64,000 nt of DNA from Vanilla planifolia (GCA_023846275.1 CM043870.1:10673527-10737526), one strand, 5' to 3'. Shown: positions 1 to 13,916, counted from the stretch's first letter. Numbers and translations are program-made. The notes: a model not told the origin generated them from the letters alone.

Positions 1-429
1 TAGCCCCATAAACAGTTCAATGAATACCTAGAAGAAAGAGCTTTTGAGTCAAGAGGTTTATCAAAGGACAAAGAAAACTATTTTAATTTCACATTGGTTA
101 CTTCTAAAAATGATAGAAGGAAGAAGAAAAAATCATGTATTTCAATAACCCAATCCAAGGAATAGAAGAAAGAGATAAAACAATATTCAAATAGTAAACT
201 AATGGGATATAAGAAGGATCGTTGGAAAAGACTCTATAAATTGCTTTAAATTTATTTTTAGATCTAATTAGTTTGTCATCATTTTCTTGAACTTATGGCT
301 GATAGTAAATAAATGGAATATCTCAAAAGAAAGCTTCAGTTAAACATTGTACATCTAACTACAACAAAAAAATATTTTTTTAATAAAAGAATATCATGTC
401 AATCAATTATTATTGATGATAAATTTAAA

Positions 430-1775
430 CGTTTTCTCTACAAGAATGAAAGTTGGTGAATTCAAATGTTTTGTACTTTTATAGACACTAAAGGCTTATA
501 TATTAAGATAGGAACACTTTGGAAGGAGCTAAAGATAATTCATATTCTATGTTCATCCCATAGCTCATAGGTGGGGATACCTATGCCATTGCTACACTTG
601 AGGAATGTAAGGGCCAATCCAAGCCTCACTTAGGAGTTCTCAATGAATTTAATGATTGATTAGCATTATGGATTAAAGGATCTTCATTTCATAGGTAGCC
701 CCTTTACTTGGTCAAGTTTTAAGAAGGTTGGTTAAGTATAGAAGTATTTGGATAAAGTAATGGTTAATCTAGATTGGTTCAATCTTATGCCAAAATGTAA
801 TGGTTCAATATTTGACTAATGTTTTGCAAACCATTCCTTATTTTTACCTTCTTTTCTCACTGCTTCTCAATAATTTTTAAAACCATTCAAATTTCAAAAC
901 ATATGGATCAATCACTCATCCTTTATGCAAACAATTAAAAGAAATTAGAATTTACCTTATGGTGGGAATAAAATAAATACTCTATTCTTAAAACTTAAAA
1001 GGTTATAGCTATGCCAAGAAGATTGGGTAAGGAACTACTTTTGCAACATATTTGAGGCTTTTACGTCTACCATGAAGCATGTTAAAAAAAGATTATTCAA
1101 ACTTCATCAAAATGTGGAGACTAAGTAAGAGCTACTAATAGTGCATAACTCACTTCTTGTTTCAATCAGGAATGAAAAGACATTCTAGAACCAAAAAGAA
1201 AAAATTACTTGGCTTTAAAGAAGGGGATAGAGACACAAAAGTTTTTTTTTTACACTGCAACTACGGAGAAATAAATATAAGTCAAAAGAACTTAAATTAA
1301 TGAAATCAATGCAAATTGGATAATAGAAGAGGATCACATAACTAATAATGCTATTTAGCACTTTCAAGACTTTTTGTTAGCTTTGCCTTCTATCAACATG
1401 CACAAATTATTGGATACTGTTATAGCAATTGTGTCCCAAGAAATGAATGATTACTTACCAAGATAAGTTACACATAATGAGTTGAAACATATTGTTTGGG
1501 ACATGGAGCACCAAAGCACAATAAGTCCAAACAATTTTAATAGGATTTTCTTCTTGTAGTGTTGGCATATCATTGCTAGTAATGTTCTTATTGAATCCAG
1601 AGATTTTATACAAACATTAGCTAGCACTAATATTGTGGTCATTCCAAAAAGGGAGAGCCTAACCCATAAATGTTTGTACAGTATGACCTATGCAATCATA
1701 CTCTACAAAGAGTCATCTACCAATAGAATCTGAGCCAGTCTCAAAATGCATCGCTTCTGCTTGGCATTGTTCAAT
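430..1775 (+). mobile_element. LINE (L1-type) ORF2 fragment, decayed
   Basis: Read across frames, this stretch follows the ORF2 of plant L1-like non-LTR retrotransposons, the protein that nicks target DNA and reverse-transcribes the element RNA. The endonuclease C-terminal part is clearest at about 560-800: a GDFNAI-like start decayed to GGDTYAIAT, then the motif IGSPFTWSSF near 694-720. The linker follows to about 1,440 and the start of the reverse transcriptase region to about 1,775 (DYLPR...ELKHIVWDME, then VVIPK near 1,640). Stops and frame changes occur throughout. The catalytic palm (YADD) is absent, so the copy ends inside the reverse transcriptase. The family call is firm; the left boundary is not. 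Confidence 0.8.
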
Positions 1776-2480
1776 TACAATTACTAATTTGATTATATTA
1801 GTATTTGTTTGGTTACTTAGACTTTATTATGAATTTAATAGTTTCAACATACATGTATGAAAATTAAGGTCAAATCATAGGACAATTATTAAGTCATCAT
1901 TGACATTATTCATATTTGTACTACTTTGTATCAAGATATCCCCCTTCAAAATTCACTTCAAATTTGTACATTGATTGTATCTACTCTATTCACAGCAAGT
2001 CATGCACATTATAACAATATACTTACACTCAATCATTGGTCAAATAAGTATATTCACTATAATGTAAGTCTACAACATCAAGCTTTTGTGATGGCACACC
2101 ATTCTTCTGTAGGTAGGTACAATCTTCAAAATTAACATTGTTCATCTAGGAATCTCAGCATACCTCAATGCTACATCTTTAGTCAAGTTCAAATTACTAT
2201 GATAGATCCTAACGATGGCACAAGTGTACTCATGAAATGGCAAAATTAAAAGCATCAGACTAATATGTCACTCAAACATCATGGCAGTGATCATTACTGT
2301 ACATCTCTTAGCTCAAGCTACAACAGATCATTATGTTGGTCAAATTTATAGTACATAATCAATAATTTGACTCAAAGTAGTGGAACCACCAATTTGGAAT
2401 GGTTGGTTGTCAATAATGCAAGGCTGTGTGGTTGGTTGCAACATCAACTAATGGAGCCCAATCTAGTTGTAACACTTTAT
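1776..2480. other. Unassigned AT-rich stretch
   Basis: I recognise no coding domain here. A 69-codon open frame at 1,926-2,135 has no family resemblance. The end, near 2,470-2,510, is a T/A-rich run that could be a LINE 3' tail or the start of the LTR proposed next; I cannot decide. Confidence 0.4.
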
Positions 2481-2989
2481 TATTTAATAAAATATTTATT
2501 ATATAAAAAAGTTGTTATCTTTTTTCTTAACAAATAGAACTAGCAATACACTAAGTGTTTTATGATATAATGCATAAGAATGAAGTTATTAGTAGATCCA
2601 ATGAGGCCAAATCAGATGTTTTGTAATTTAGTGACATTTTAATTTTAGTTTCTTATAATGTGTCATATATGTAAGTCCTTTATGTATTTTATTTTTCTTT
2701 CTGCTAATTTTTTATAGTTTCAACATTTTTCTAGTTAGAAATATTTTAATCATCACTTTTGGTCTAGTTTAGCCTTTGTATTGCTATAAATAAGCCTCCA
2801 TGGAATGAAAATAGATATGATGATATTTTTGTTGTGAATCTAGAACCTTGAAGGCTTCTTTTGGTGCATGCATGTCTAAGAAAGAGGAAGACACAAGACA
2901 ATCTTTCCTCATCTTGATGTGTGATTTAGGAGGAAGAGGAAAGTGTAGATGGCTTTCCTTTCCTTCCCTCTTCCCACTTTTTTTCATCA
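2481..2989 (+). repeat. Possible LTR 3' part (5' LTR of a lost element)
   Basis: The stretch carries a TATA box (TATAAATA at about 2,785) roughly 200 bases before a match to the initiator tRNA-Met primer site (next entry), which is the layout of a plant LTR. A pyrimidine-rich run precedes the primer site. No second LTR copy was found in the window and the left end is a guess. Confidence 0.35.
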
Positions 2990-2990
2990 A

Positions 2991-3010
2991 TTTTGGTAAC
3001 AAAGCATAGT
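2991..3010 (+). promoter_or_regulatory. Primer-binding-site-like sequence (initiator tRNA-Met)
   Basis: TTTTGGTAACAAAGCATAGT resembles the standard plant retrotransposon primer site TGGTATCAGAGC plus following bases, with a few substitutions. Nothing recognisable as gag follows it. Confidence 0.4.
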
Positions 3011-6000
3011 TAGGCTCTAATTGCAAGAGTTTCCCCTTTGCTTTCATCTCCACTAATTTGGTATCAAAATTGTTCTTCATCTTTACATCAATATGACATC
3101 AAAGTTGCGATCCCTTTATCAATTTTTGGTGTAATAATTGTGGACCATCCTACATCTATTTAGAATTAAAGTCTCTTTCTTGGTGTTCAACAACTATGAT
3201 GATATATATCAACCCACTTTGTGCAACTCAATCATTGTGTCTACCATTAGGTTTGCTAAAAATATTGCTCTCAAATCTCATGTCACCATCCACTATAGTA
3301 CACCACAACCAACCACACTTATCTATTAATGCCCAGCTCTTAGTCTCATGTCCAAATATTTTTACCCACCTTTTCATGCCATTACATCCCATAAAGAAAT
3401 CCTTACCTAATCACCTCCTTTGACCTCCCTCAGGTTACTTTTTATTGTCTACCTCTAGTGACACCCACTGATTTTACCCTACCAATGCACATGATATCAC
3501 ATGCCATCTCCACTGATTTATAGAATTAGACCATCCACCTACACTAGCCAATCACCAACTTATGTGACATTAGCTCCAAAGCTTACATGTTCCTCTTAAG
3601 TCATTATTTTCCCTAACCTTAATCTCTTGAATTAGATTCTAATCTCTACACATGTAACTTGATGCCAAATTGGTGATCCAAGTAGTAGTTAATTAATTAG
3701 CATGTGTATTATGCATGCCTATCTAGAAATTGAATCAAACATCTAGAATGAAATTGGTTCAAAAACCTAACCCAAATTCCATCTTATTTTAAGTTAGCAT
3801 GGGAATAGCTCTCAAAATATTTTTTCAAAAGCTTTTGATCTTATTTTTGTTAGATTTTGTGTCTCCATTAGTGGTATTTGTTGTCATCCCTATAGTGTGA
3901 TGATCCAAAGTTATATAAAAATTGTAATTTCTAATATTGAGTTATTAATATAAAAGATTTGAAAGTTTGATTATTTAAGAAAAAGTTAACATTAAGTTAT
4001 TTGAAAATAAATTTTTTATTTTAAAAAAATTAACTTAACTTAAAGATTAATATATTTGGCTACAAAGCTATAAATTGTGACAATTGTAGTTATTAGATTT
4101 TGCTTTATTTAGAAGAACTTAGTTGTAACCATGAGTAGACCAATCCTAAGACGAGTGAGCAAAATGAAAAAGATTGTTCCACTTTGATTTCTTTGGCCCA
4201 CATAAAATATGAAACGTTTTGGTGCTGACATTAAAATTCTAAGAAGTGCTATTAAATAATTGTGCTAATGCCTAGTTAGTATTCTTAGGTTTTTGCATAT
4301 TTAAGAAAATTCCTTCAATCATTATGAAATTAGTTTTATTTGCATCACTTTATTTACATTATTATCTTACATAATAATGCATGAAAAAATGTTTGACATT
4401 AGTCATATCTTTTACTTATCATACTTATTAAACATAACTAAATTCAAGGAATATTAACAACTACTATAATTGCTATAAATGAAACATTGGATAAGATGGA
4501 AGCTATATTCATTAATATTGAAAGATTGATAAATGACATTAGTTTATCCACATCATACCAATCCCTAGAAACCATAAAATTATTCATTAAACCCATGAAA
4601 TGTAGTGGTGTCATATTTTTTTGTTCATATATTACTTATAATTTCATGATTGGTTAGAATAGATAAAATATTTCTGTAACTGCTATGACACAAATGACTT
4701 TCAAGAATTACTTTTGCAAAGATAAAATTGGAACATCATGCCATGAAATTTTTGTTAGGTTCTTATATAAAGAAGAAATGTTTGGTAAGAGTGTTTCTAC
4801 TTGGCTACAAATGAAGAAACTATTAAAATAAATATTGTCTTGCATAATAAAATAATGTATGCCTAAATAACACTTATTGTTTGACTTTAGAAATTGTAGA
4901 AACTCCTTGACTCCATTGTAATAACCCTTCTTTTTTAAAAAATTAATAAATTATAAATCTTGAAATTTAGCTTATGTACTTTATAATAAGGCATGTTTAG
5001 ATGTAGTGAAGTCAATTTCTCAAAATAGAATGTTTATAAATTAAAATAAAGAAATAATGTAGAAATCCTAGGAATCATGTTATGGTTTCAAAACTTTAGT
5101 AAAAATCAAATTTGAATTAATCAATAGAAAGAGCTTTATGAGATAAGTTAAATGGTATTGAGTTTATAATTTTTGAAGACCTAGAGAATTAATTATAACT
5201 TTTTAAAAATTTAAGAGATCTTTATTATTTAAAAATTAAACTATGGATAGATTTGAAATTTTGTAAATATGGGCTATGGTTAAAGTTAGTTTATGAAGCA
5301 TAGATCTATAATTTTAAAAATTATGTTGTTGACGAATTAGTCTTAGGATAATAAATTTGCAATTTATGAAATATTGGATAGTTTTATGCAAAATTATATT
5401 GGATAAAAATATACATGTATGGAACATGTTTCAAGCAAAAAGTGTAATTTAAGATAAGGAAAAATAAAATTATTTAATGATAATGGAATCTCCTTAAATT
5501 ACCATTATCACTTATAAAATCTAACATTCCTATGTGATTTTCTACACGTAGAGGTTACTTGGACTTTGAGTGAGGCAATGTTGTTGGAGAACCAAGTGAG
5601 GCATTATCATGCCAAAAAAGTACTACTAAGAGGAAGGAGCAAGCTTGGGAAGGAACGAAAAGCCATCTACCCCATGGGCTTGGAGTTCATCACAATTGCA
5701 TATTGGTTGAGGGTTTCAGTTAAGTGGGTGCTCTAGCTTAGGGGACATCATCACTGGTAAGGTACAATCCTTATTCATTTATTTTTTGATTTATTGTAGT
5801 TATGTGAGCCCACTCTTTGGCATACTATGGAGAGAGAAAGACATGAGAGGAACTTGATTTTGCCAAAGAGGGAGAAGGAAGATCTCAAGTTTAGGTGCGA
5901 AGTGAAGAATGAGAGAAAAATCTAGAGGAACTAAATACCACTGATGAGAGATGTGGTGATGCTTGGGTTTCATTGTGGGGAACTTTGGGTTCATTAGAGG

Positions 6001-6034
6001 AAGATGATGAAATGTCAACTACATAAGGAAAATA

Positions 6035-6052
6035 AGAGAGAGAGAGAGAGAG
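6035..6052 (+). repeat. (GA)n microsatellite
   Basis: A run of nine AG dinucleotides, followed by GGGAG. It underlies the Ser/Leu repeat in the spurious minus-strand open frame here. Confidence 0.95.
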
Positions 6053-6289
6053 GGAGTGAAATAAATAATCAAGTTGAACCCATGACCTAAGAAAAACAAC
6101 ATCAAATTGGGTTAAAGCATGGGTTAGGTCATTAGGTGTGTATTTTGTAGCAAAAGTCAACATAGGTTTGGGTTTGGTTTGAGTTACCTAACCTACGCAC
6201 AAGAAGCAAATGAGAAAGAAGAATTAAGAATTAGGTACTGACCATTCCCAATTTGCCAACTCGTTTAAGTGAAGGAGAGAAAGAGAGGG

Positions 6290-6500
6290 AAACAAAAAAA
6301 AAATTAAAAAATGAGAAAAAGAAAAAAAATAAAAATAAATTAAAGAAATAATAATGAATAATAATGGTAATAATAATAAAAATGGAAATAAATAAAAATA
6401 AAAATATGTGAAATTATAAAAAATAATAATATAACAAAATTAATATTAAAATATTAAAATGGAAAAAATTGAAAATTTGAGGAAAAACTAAGTTGGAAAT
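6290..6500 (+). repeat. A-rich low-complexity tract (AAT/AAAT-like)
   Basis: Almost no C; repeated AAATAA, AATAAT and AATAAAAAT words. Simple-sequence expansion. Confidence 0.85.
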
Positions 6501-9500
6501 TAGAAAGCATTTAAGAAAGCTTATGGAAACAATTCTTAGTCATTTAATACAATAATTAGAAAACGAACAAGTGTGCTTAAAGAGAAAATATACAACATTT
6601 AATAATAATGGAATAAGCAATGTATATGTATTTTATTCTATGAAATCAATAGAGGTCAAAGGTTGAAAGAGGCAATCTATTATATAATGTATTATTATTA
6701 TTTTATGCATTTCTTCTACTTATTTTAGCATTATTATTTTAGTAGTATGATTATTTTGGTAATATTTATGTTTTCTTTATATGTTTTAACATATTTTCTA
6801 TGGTATTCAATTTTGGTAGTTATTTGTTAACATTATAAATAATTAAAATAGAATGGAATGCAAATAGATTGGAAAATGACTCGAATTGGAAATTTTTTTC
6901 ACATGGTATTGTGTTTATGATTGTAATATGTAAACTCTAAAATTGGAAACTAAATTCATAACGATATTATCCTTAATACGATGACTAACACATCCGATCA
7001 TAGAGTATAAGTCATTAGACCATACCTACCTAGTGTTATACCTTCCTAGTAGTGTTAGACAAAGCATGTTATTCATAGGGTATAAGTATTCACCATATTT
7101 GTCTAACATTACACTTAGATAGATACCGATAAGAGGTCATTAATGCATATGGTTTTTATTGGATGTAGGGAGGATAATGATTTAAAAGAAATTAGATATT
7201 CATAGCTTATAATACTTATGTTTTGATGTAGTTTTATCTCATGTTCTTAGCTTTATATGTCACTTGTGCTTTTAACTAGTCTTATCAAGCTACTATGATT
7301 ATTAATTATATTATAATGTGTTGCTTATTTTCCATTAATATGCAACATTATTATTTCTTATAATAATTATCATAGCATTGGTTCAAGAATAAGTACGATA
7401 TGTGGGACACTAACATAAAATATGCATCTATATCTTATGTAAATTTTAGTTTAGTAAAATTGATATATAGAAATTTTGTAAAATTATAGGTTTATAAAAT
7501 AACTTGTATCTATGAAAAATGAAGAGTATTGTAAAAGACATGAAAGAAAAGAGAAATTCAATAATTTAATGATAAAATTGGAGTACAATAAAAGGAAAAA
7601 GTAAAAAAAAATAAGTAGTCATTGTAGTCATATCCAAATAATTGCATTCTAGATCAATTAACATGAATAAGTGCAGTAAATTCATAAAAGGACATAAGGG
7701 AAAGTATGAAAAAATTGTCATAGGGCTAATATAGTGCTTAGCACGTAAGGAGTTATGACATATAGCTAGAGAAATAGTAGGTAAATTGAAACTAAAATTA
7801 GAAAAAGCAAGAAACCTTTTTTGTGAAAATAATGGGCCATATCTCTAGGGAATGCCATTAAGTTATTTAATTGAGAGAATTAAAAAAATTATAGAAATTG
7901 GGAGAGGAGAAATATCTAAGAATTGGAAAATGGGTTATTTCTCAAGAAGTGGTGTAGAGATAAGAGATAATACGTTAGTTGATCCCTATTTAAGTTAGAA
8001 GAAATTAGATTAAAGATATTACAAAATCAAAGATTGAAATATGTAATATTTAGTATTTTATTAATTACAAATTTTAATGGTTATGATTATTTTTTATTAT
8101 TATAAATTGTTGTGATTAGGATATGAAAAAGAAATTCAAAATATAATGATAAATAAGTTTGTAAATTATAAAAAGGGACAAAGTGTTATTTCTTAACCAA
8201 ATTGACCAAATGATAAACGTATATCTATCCTTCCAAATTTAGCAAAATTGATGTAAAAGGGAATGGAAAATTTATAATCGAAGAAGGAATTTTTATTTGT
8301 TTTATTGTTATTAACCAAATTGATTTGAAAGAAAGCCCAAATTTGGATGACGGAGGTTAGAAGTAGAATTATAATTCCTAAAAGAATTGTTAATAAACTT
8401 TTTAATGGGAAATAAAGGAATGTGATGGTTATTGACAGTATGATTTATGTTGACATATAATGTTGAAAATCTTAAGTGTATGTCTAGATCACTAAACGTG
8501 AGATTTGTTTTATTAATTATGGTGATTAGGGTTGAGAAAATTATTGGACAAGGCTCAATATATGAAGAAGGTTTAACTTTTAGATGATGTTAAGTTTAAA
8601 TAGGTTTTGGAAGACATACTTAAATTGAGAGCAATAAAGAATTCTATAAGTATGGAAAAAGGTAAAACCCACTAATGGTAGAAAATGAGGTGTTGAAAAA
8701 GGAAATTGACCTATAGTTAGTAATAGATGGATTGTTCAACCTTGAAAGAATTTTTAGAAAAGAGAAATTAAAATTTGTGAAAGATATTTTGTGATAGTGA
8801 AGAAGGAAATTATTCCCGTTTGTTTTTTTTTCAATTATTCATAGCATGACTAGAAACTTTGTTCAAATTTGGAAGAACGTATTTAATCAATTCCAAAGAA
8901 AATCAAAGTTTTGAGATAAAGTTGTATTTTAGTCATTTTCAATAAGGAATAAAGGAAAAGGGAAGAAATTTTAAAATAACTTATAGAATTAGGTAGGAAT
9001 GTTGGAAATGGTAATAGATGGATATATTGGTAACCTCTATGAATTTAATGCATAAAGGTTTTTGGCCCTAGTTGAGTTATGGTACAAATACATCTATAAA
9101 TCATACTTAATCTATCTAAAATATATAAGGATGCATGTTTTACAATTGAGTATAAAAAAACTTTAAAGAAGAGTCTTTGCAAGCAAATATTTCTAAACCA
9201 TGGATTTTAATAGAAATGGTGCCACTAGATTATATGGTTAGTTTTGGAAAATATTAGATAATTCATAGAGAAGCATTCACAATTACAAATTAGGTTGTAT
9301 TTTCAATGATCTTTAGAGTAGGAAGAATTAGTATTAACTTTGGTTATTTAAGTCAATAAATTTTGATTGGTGGCTTTTCATTTATCAAATTGTTTTACAA
9401 GAAATTCAAAAGTTTGTTGAGATATTGGTTGTCAAAATAAAATTGTGAATATGAAATTATAAATTATTTTTAGACTTTTTTCTAGTATTATTAGAAATAA

Positions 9501-9789
9501 TTGAAGTTGAATAGAAAAATGAATCCTTATTTTAAAAAAAACATTTGTAGGATAGATAATACAGTACATTAAAAAGAATTTTTTTGTACTATACTTTTTA
9601 ATACAATGAAGAAAGTAAGTGGGTAGAATCAAGATGATTATAATTAAAAATATTGGTGTAATGAGGAAATAAGGATATATCAAGAATTGGATAGTTGTGT
9701 TGAATTAGTAGATGCTTATCTTATTAAACTATAGGGAAGCAACTAAAATCAAGAGAATTGTTATTATTATATTTTGGGGAGGATTAGTT

Positions 9790-10560
9790 TTCATGAGTGA
9801 GAAGAGTGAAATAAACTAAAAAACATGCTTGACCAGTGCAAGTCTTTCTCCCATAAAAAGTAACATCCTTTTCTATCAAGCCAAATTCCTTCAAATTTTG
9901 TCAATCAAGTGCTAAAAGTGAATAGCCTTACCTTGAATAAAGTGCTTCCAAAGTAAAACATTAGGAGTTTTACCTTTTAAAAGTCAGAATCTCCTTAATT
10001 CTATTCTTCTACCTTTGTTTTAAAAATGTTTTTGCCACAAATGAAGAAGAACTTTTCTATTTTTATTTTTATACTTAATAGATTATGTTTCTTATAAAGA
10101 AATTTTTTTATGTTCTTAATTTATTTGTTTTCACCCCTATACAAGATGATGAAATCAAGTGCAAATTTAAGATGTGTAATTGGTTGATAACCTATTGTTA
10201 TTACATAATGCTTCAATTTTCCTTGTTGATATAAATTATTTAATCATCTACTCAAAACTTCAACTACTAATTCATAAAGCAAGGAAGATAGTGGGTTACT
10301 TTACTTAAGCTCATGGGAGGGCTAGAAAAAACTTTTCTTTTACCAATAATAATAAATGATAGCTAGCTACTATTGTAGATAGTCATTATGAGTTTAACAA
10401 ATGTTTTATCAAAATTAAAGTTGCATAAAACTAAACTGAAGAACTCTCAAGATAAATAGCAAAGGCTTTTTAAAAGTTCATCATGATGTTGTAGTTGTTA
10501 CCTTTAATGTTTTTATATGTTTTCAACTAATTGTTGAGCCAAGAGAATAAAGTTATAAAA
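9790..10560 (-). mobile_element. LINE reverse transcriptase fragment, minus strand
   Basis: On the minus strand, starting near 10,560, the reading follows a plant L1 reverse transcriptase: an SWEFFSL-like start (AFDRLSWE motif region), FNFDKTFVKLIM, a decayed RGLRQGDPLSP block, then THLKFALDF where FADD would stand. The post-palm region follows (LKGKTPNVLLW...HFIQGKAIHFQHLIDKI...ERLALVKHV), equivalent to the YLGVPLFKGK...GRLALVKHV block of these proteins. The catalytic Asp-Asp is damaged and stops are frequent. No endonuclease was found upstream (above 10,600). It is opposite in strand to the other LINEs in the window. Confidence 0.7.
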
Positions 10561-10569
10561 TAGAAAAAT

Positions 10570-11513
10570 AATAAAGGAAGCTAGAAGAGGAGAGATCTAC
10601 TTTAACCTTAATAATGGTGATATTTATAACACATTACAAAACACGCCATTTGCTACTAGAAGCTTACCAGAAGCCACACCTTATCCAGTGATTTCTTTCT
10701 TGGGACATCACCTAGCATACACTCCTCACCCCTCTTTGGTCTTGGGTGCCATAATCAAGGATGTCCATGCCAATTTTCAAAGTCATTATGAGTTCATAAG
10801 ATATTATGGTTCATCAATTTAATAAATTTAGCATTATACATATGCTTCTAGAGAGTTTTAGGAGTACAATGTGGCATTGGAGATAACATTCAGTTTTTTC
10901 AATTTGGGTCATCATTTTCATGGGATACTCTTATATTATATTTTTCAATTTCTTGTGCTTAAAAATGTTGACACATTAAGATTATAGTATATTGGGTTAT
11001 TTAGCCTCTTAAATATATGCCACATATTGTAGATTGTATTTATATGTTTTTACAACATTTTATGTGTGCAAACTTAACTATCTATAATCTAAGGTTATAT
11101 TATAATTATTTAGGAAATTTTTATAATTTTCAAGGTAGTTTACATCTAATTTTGTAGACCTATACTACACTAGGTAGTTTCTAGCTAATTGTGTAGTTGT
11201 GTTGATTTGTCCAATCTAATGTACTTAAAACAAGAATCATAATTTTTCATAATTGAATTGAATAGTAAGAATAATCACATCAAATGGAATATAGTTCACT
11301 GCACCAAGCAATCAATCGATTGAAAATCTTAGCCAATAAGTACTTGATTGGCTATTTTAGTATATGTTGTGATATTTTTTTTACCTTAAGATACCATAAC
11401 TTTTCCAAATGCATGTATCCATGTAATATGAGATTCAACATGAATAAAAATGCTTTTAGACTTAAAGAAATCATCTTTGTTCTCTATGTTTTATTGTGTC
11501 TTTGAAGGGCTAA
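10570..11513. other. Unassigned AT-rich stretch
   Basis: No domain or repeat partner recognised. A 73-codon open frame at 11,284-11,505 (+) ends just before the LTR that starts at 11,514 and has no recognisable relatives. Confidence 0.4.
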
Positions 11514-12207
11514 TGATTAGGATATGAATTATAGGTTTATTTAATCAACAAGAAATCCATAATTGAGAATTAAATCAAGGGAGGGAAAAAATGACAACAA
11601 TTATTTAGCAACATAATGCTGACTACCAACATGCATAGCTACATATGGAAGGTTGCTACATAAGCATCAAAGTTTGTGTGGTAGTGTGTAGGTCCTATGG
11701 CTATTCATAAAAGTACTGACACATGCACATGAAGGCTTGACGTGCTGGATGTTCATGCACAAGACCACCACACATGCTAAGATGAGTAAACCTAGTGTAC
11801 AAGTGCATCATGTACACATGTAGTAGCAGATGCAATCTCGTGCAATAGGTATACCTACCATGCTACACAGAATATGCACGTGGTTAGGGCATGTTCTTTC
11901 AAGTGAACAATAATTGGGGGTGCATAGATAGACCCTTTTGTAGTGAATTGTTGTGATGGCATTTTTCTTATTCAAACCTCAATATCATGCGAGAAGTAAA
12001 TTAATTTGTATTTTATAATAAACTATTATGTCCAAAACTCTATAAAAAAGTAGAAGGGTAAATAAAAGTATTCCCAACATTTGGACAAAACACTCCACCA
12101 TTTCTTCTTTAGTTCTTTTACCATTCTCACACTTCAATTCTTCTATTATAACTCTAAAAAAGGTTTGTTGTCACGGGCTTAGAGAAAACTACTTTGTAGA
12201 TGGATCA
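11514..12207 (+). repeat. 5' LTR of small Ty3 element
   Basis: Starts TGATTAGG and ends GGATCA. It aligns over its length with 13,917-14,599, with many differences of the C/T and G/A kind. Shared landmarks are AATCAACAAGAAATCC, the TGCATAGCT/ATGCACTAG region, CATTCTCA...CTTCAAT and CTCTAAAAAA. Confidence 0.8.
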
Positions 12208-12213
12208 TATATT

Positions 12214-12226
12214 TTTTTATGAGAGC
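12214..12226 (+). promoter_or_regulatory. Primer binding site remnant (initiator tRNA-Met)
   Basis: TTTTTATGAGAGC, seven bases after the LTR end, is a mutated form of TGGTATCAGAGC; the following ATTGC also fits. Confidence 0.55.
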
Positions 12227-12539
12227 ATTGCATTTTAATACTAATGATAAGAGCCAAAGAGAAAGTAGTTAAACAATAAGTAGCAAAAAAAATTAATAGA
12301 TTGAAAAGATCTTAGTCAAGGTGACTATAAATAATTAAGCCACTATCAACCTAAAGACTTAGGTAGCTCTATTAGCCTAACAAATACTCATGTTAATAAA
12401 GATGGTGCTAAAATCTTAATCCTTTATTATGATAGATTAAAAATATAATTTAATAAAATAAAATACTCTTAACTAAAGGAATTCTTGATTAAGTGATAAT
12501 ATAAAGATAATTAGAGATGAAGATGAAGATGACATTAAA

Positions 12540-13330
12540 AATCTCACCCCTTTGATGCATAAGAATCAATGGCTTTCTTTCAAGATAGATGCTACGCTTG
12601 ATTTACTTATTTTTGTTGATATAGTAGATGTAGAGAAATAAGTTACTTGGTTTAAGCAATGATATTTTTTTATATGAGTATTCATCAATCGATGAAGTGG
12701 TGTATGCTCAATTAAAAATTATTAATCATATGTTAGTTTGTTGGAATGCTCACTTAAGAACTAATATAGCTACAAAAGTAACATGGTGTCAATTTAAAAA
12801 CTTAATTAGAGAAGAGTTTTATTCCATGGGTTTCATGGACAAAAGGTGGAGGAATTGGCATAACATACAACACTAATAAGAACAATCGTGTAAGAATATC
12901 CCACAAAATTCTAACAATAAGTCATGATTTGGGAATACTCATTAACAAGATGTAGACATTATCAAAGTACATTATAAGTCTACTTTCTATTGCCACTAAA
13001 GTAAGACATTTTTATTCAATCTTTAAGACAAGCCAACACATTCACAATGGCTATTGAAAAGTAAAATCAATGCAAAAAGACAATCATAAAAGAGTCAAAT
13101 AATAGGAAGTCTAAGTACAACTCTAAAACTTAATGACAAATGAAAGAGTATTCTCCATCAAAATATGCTACAATAATGATTATTAAATTTCTAAAAAGTA
13201 AAATTTAGAAATACTGTGATCACAACCTAGGGCATATTAAAAAAAATAATAAAAGTTATATCTTAAACTATTTTTAAGAAAGCTCAAGAAAGACAAAGTC
13301 TTATTATAATTGAGATTAAAAAGGTACTTG
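12540..13330 (+). pseudogene. gag: Ty3 gag remnant (capsid and zinc knuckle)
   Basis: Frame-shifting reading gives KIDATLDLLIFVDIVD, then FKNLIREEFYSMGF...KRWRNWHN, a capsid core, and near 13,200-13,260 a CDHNLGHIKKN string that is a decayed CCHC knuckle. The same order of words occurs in the gag at 53,660-54,350 (for example WMQKKLDSCLGQ, FIPWVI...RKGGGS, LSKYISGLHYP). Gag packages the element RNA. No frame is intact. Confidence 0.7.
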
Positions 13331-13379
13331 AAATGTCCTTCAAAGTTCATTAAAGGCTATTTCTTATTGTGACTCAATG

Positions 13380-13640
13380 GAGATCTCTCATGAAGCTAAA
13401 CAAAAGAAAGAACTCTTTACTAGCCAAATTCTAGTGAAGAAAGAGCTTACAAATGCTATTATTGACACTAAAAATGAGAAAAATCTAATATCCAAGAGTG
13501 ATGTGAAAAGGTTAAACCTAAACACTACATTACATCTAAGACTGTATTCCTAGGGGTGGATTCATAAAAACTTTAAGGTTAGACTCAAAAAACCAAACAA
13601 AGTGAAACTTCCCATCACCAATGAAAATATTAATAAGGTT
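13380..13640 (+). pseudogene. Ty3 aspartic protease remnant
   Basis: The words FTSQILVKKELTNAIIDTK, then SKSDVKRLNLNTT and GWIHKNFKVRL, follow a Ty3-type retropepsin. The catalytic triad DTG reads DTK (near 13,459). The same succession is found at 54,560-54,780. About 280 bases without clear similarity separate it from the polypurine tract. Confidence 0.65.
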
Positions 13641-13916
13641 ATTAGCTCTCAAAAGATGGACATAATGTTATTTTAACCTGAGAAAAAGAAGAAATGACAA
13701 AAGGTACTTTGGTATTGACTAACTAAAGATATTGGTGAACAAATGTCAAAATTAGTTTCTATTTGTAACAAAGTCCAAGCAACTAGTTGATGGGAATGAT
13801 GAAAATCTTAACCTCCCAAGATCACTCTAGAAGACAACAAAACTAAATCTTGTGAACAATCAATTTAATTTTGAAATAAAAGTTTTAATGGAACTTGAAT
13901 AGAAAAAAAGGATTTA

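Larger units (their letters stand above)
3011..9789. other. Long AT-rich region without recognisable genes
   Basis: Both strands were read and no domain was recognised. Open frames here are short and of biased composition: 2,784-3,080 (-), 3,138-3,423 (+), 5,800-6,163 (-) and the Ile/Phe-rich 9,432-9,683 (-). Low-complexity tracts are listed separately. A TGTAATAACCC string at about 4,917 resembles the start of some Ty3 LTRs, but no partner or primer site supports it. Probably very old transposon sequence. Confidence 0.5.

Noticed and set aside
4917..5800. Solo Ty3 LTR starting TGTAATAACCC
   Set aside because: Only the first bases fit; no end, primer site or second copy was found.
5800..6163. 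Two overlapping minus-strand frames rich in Ser, His and Pro
   Set aside because: Composition comes from the (GA)n and neighbouring purine-rich sequence; no family.
9432..9683. Hydrophobic 83-codon minus-strand frame as a membrane protein
   Set aside because: Ile/Phe/Tyr-rich because of T-rich codons; no signal or family, and it lies in low-complexity AT-rich DNA.
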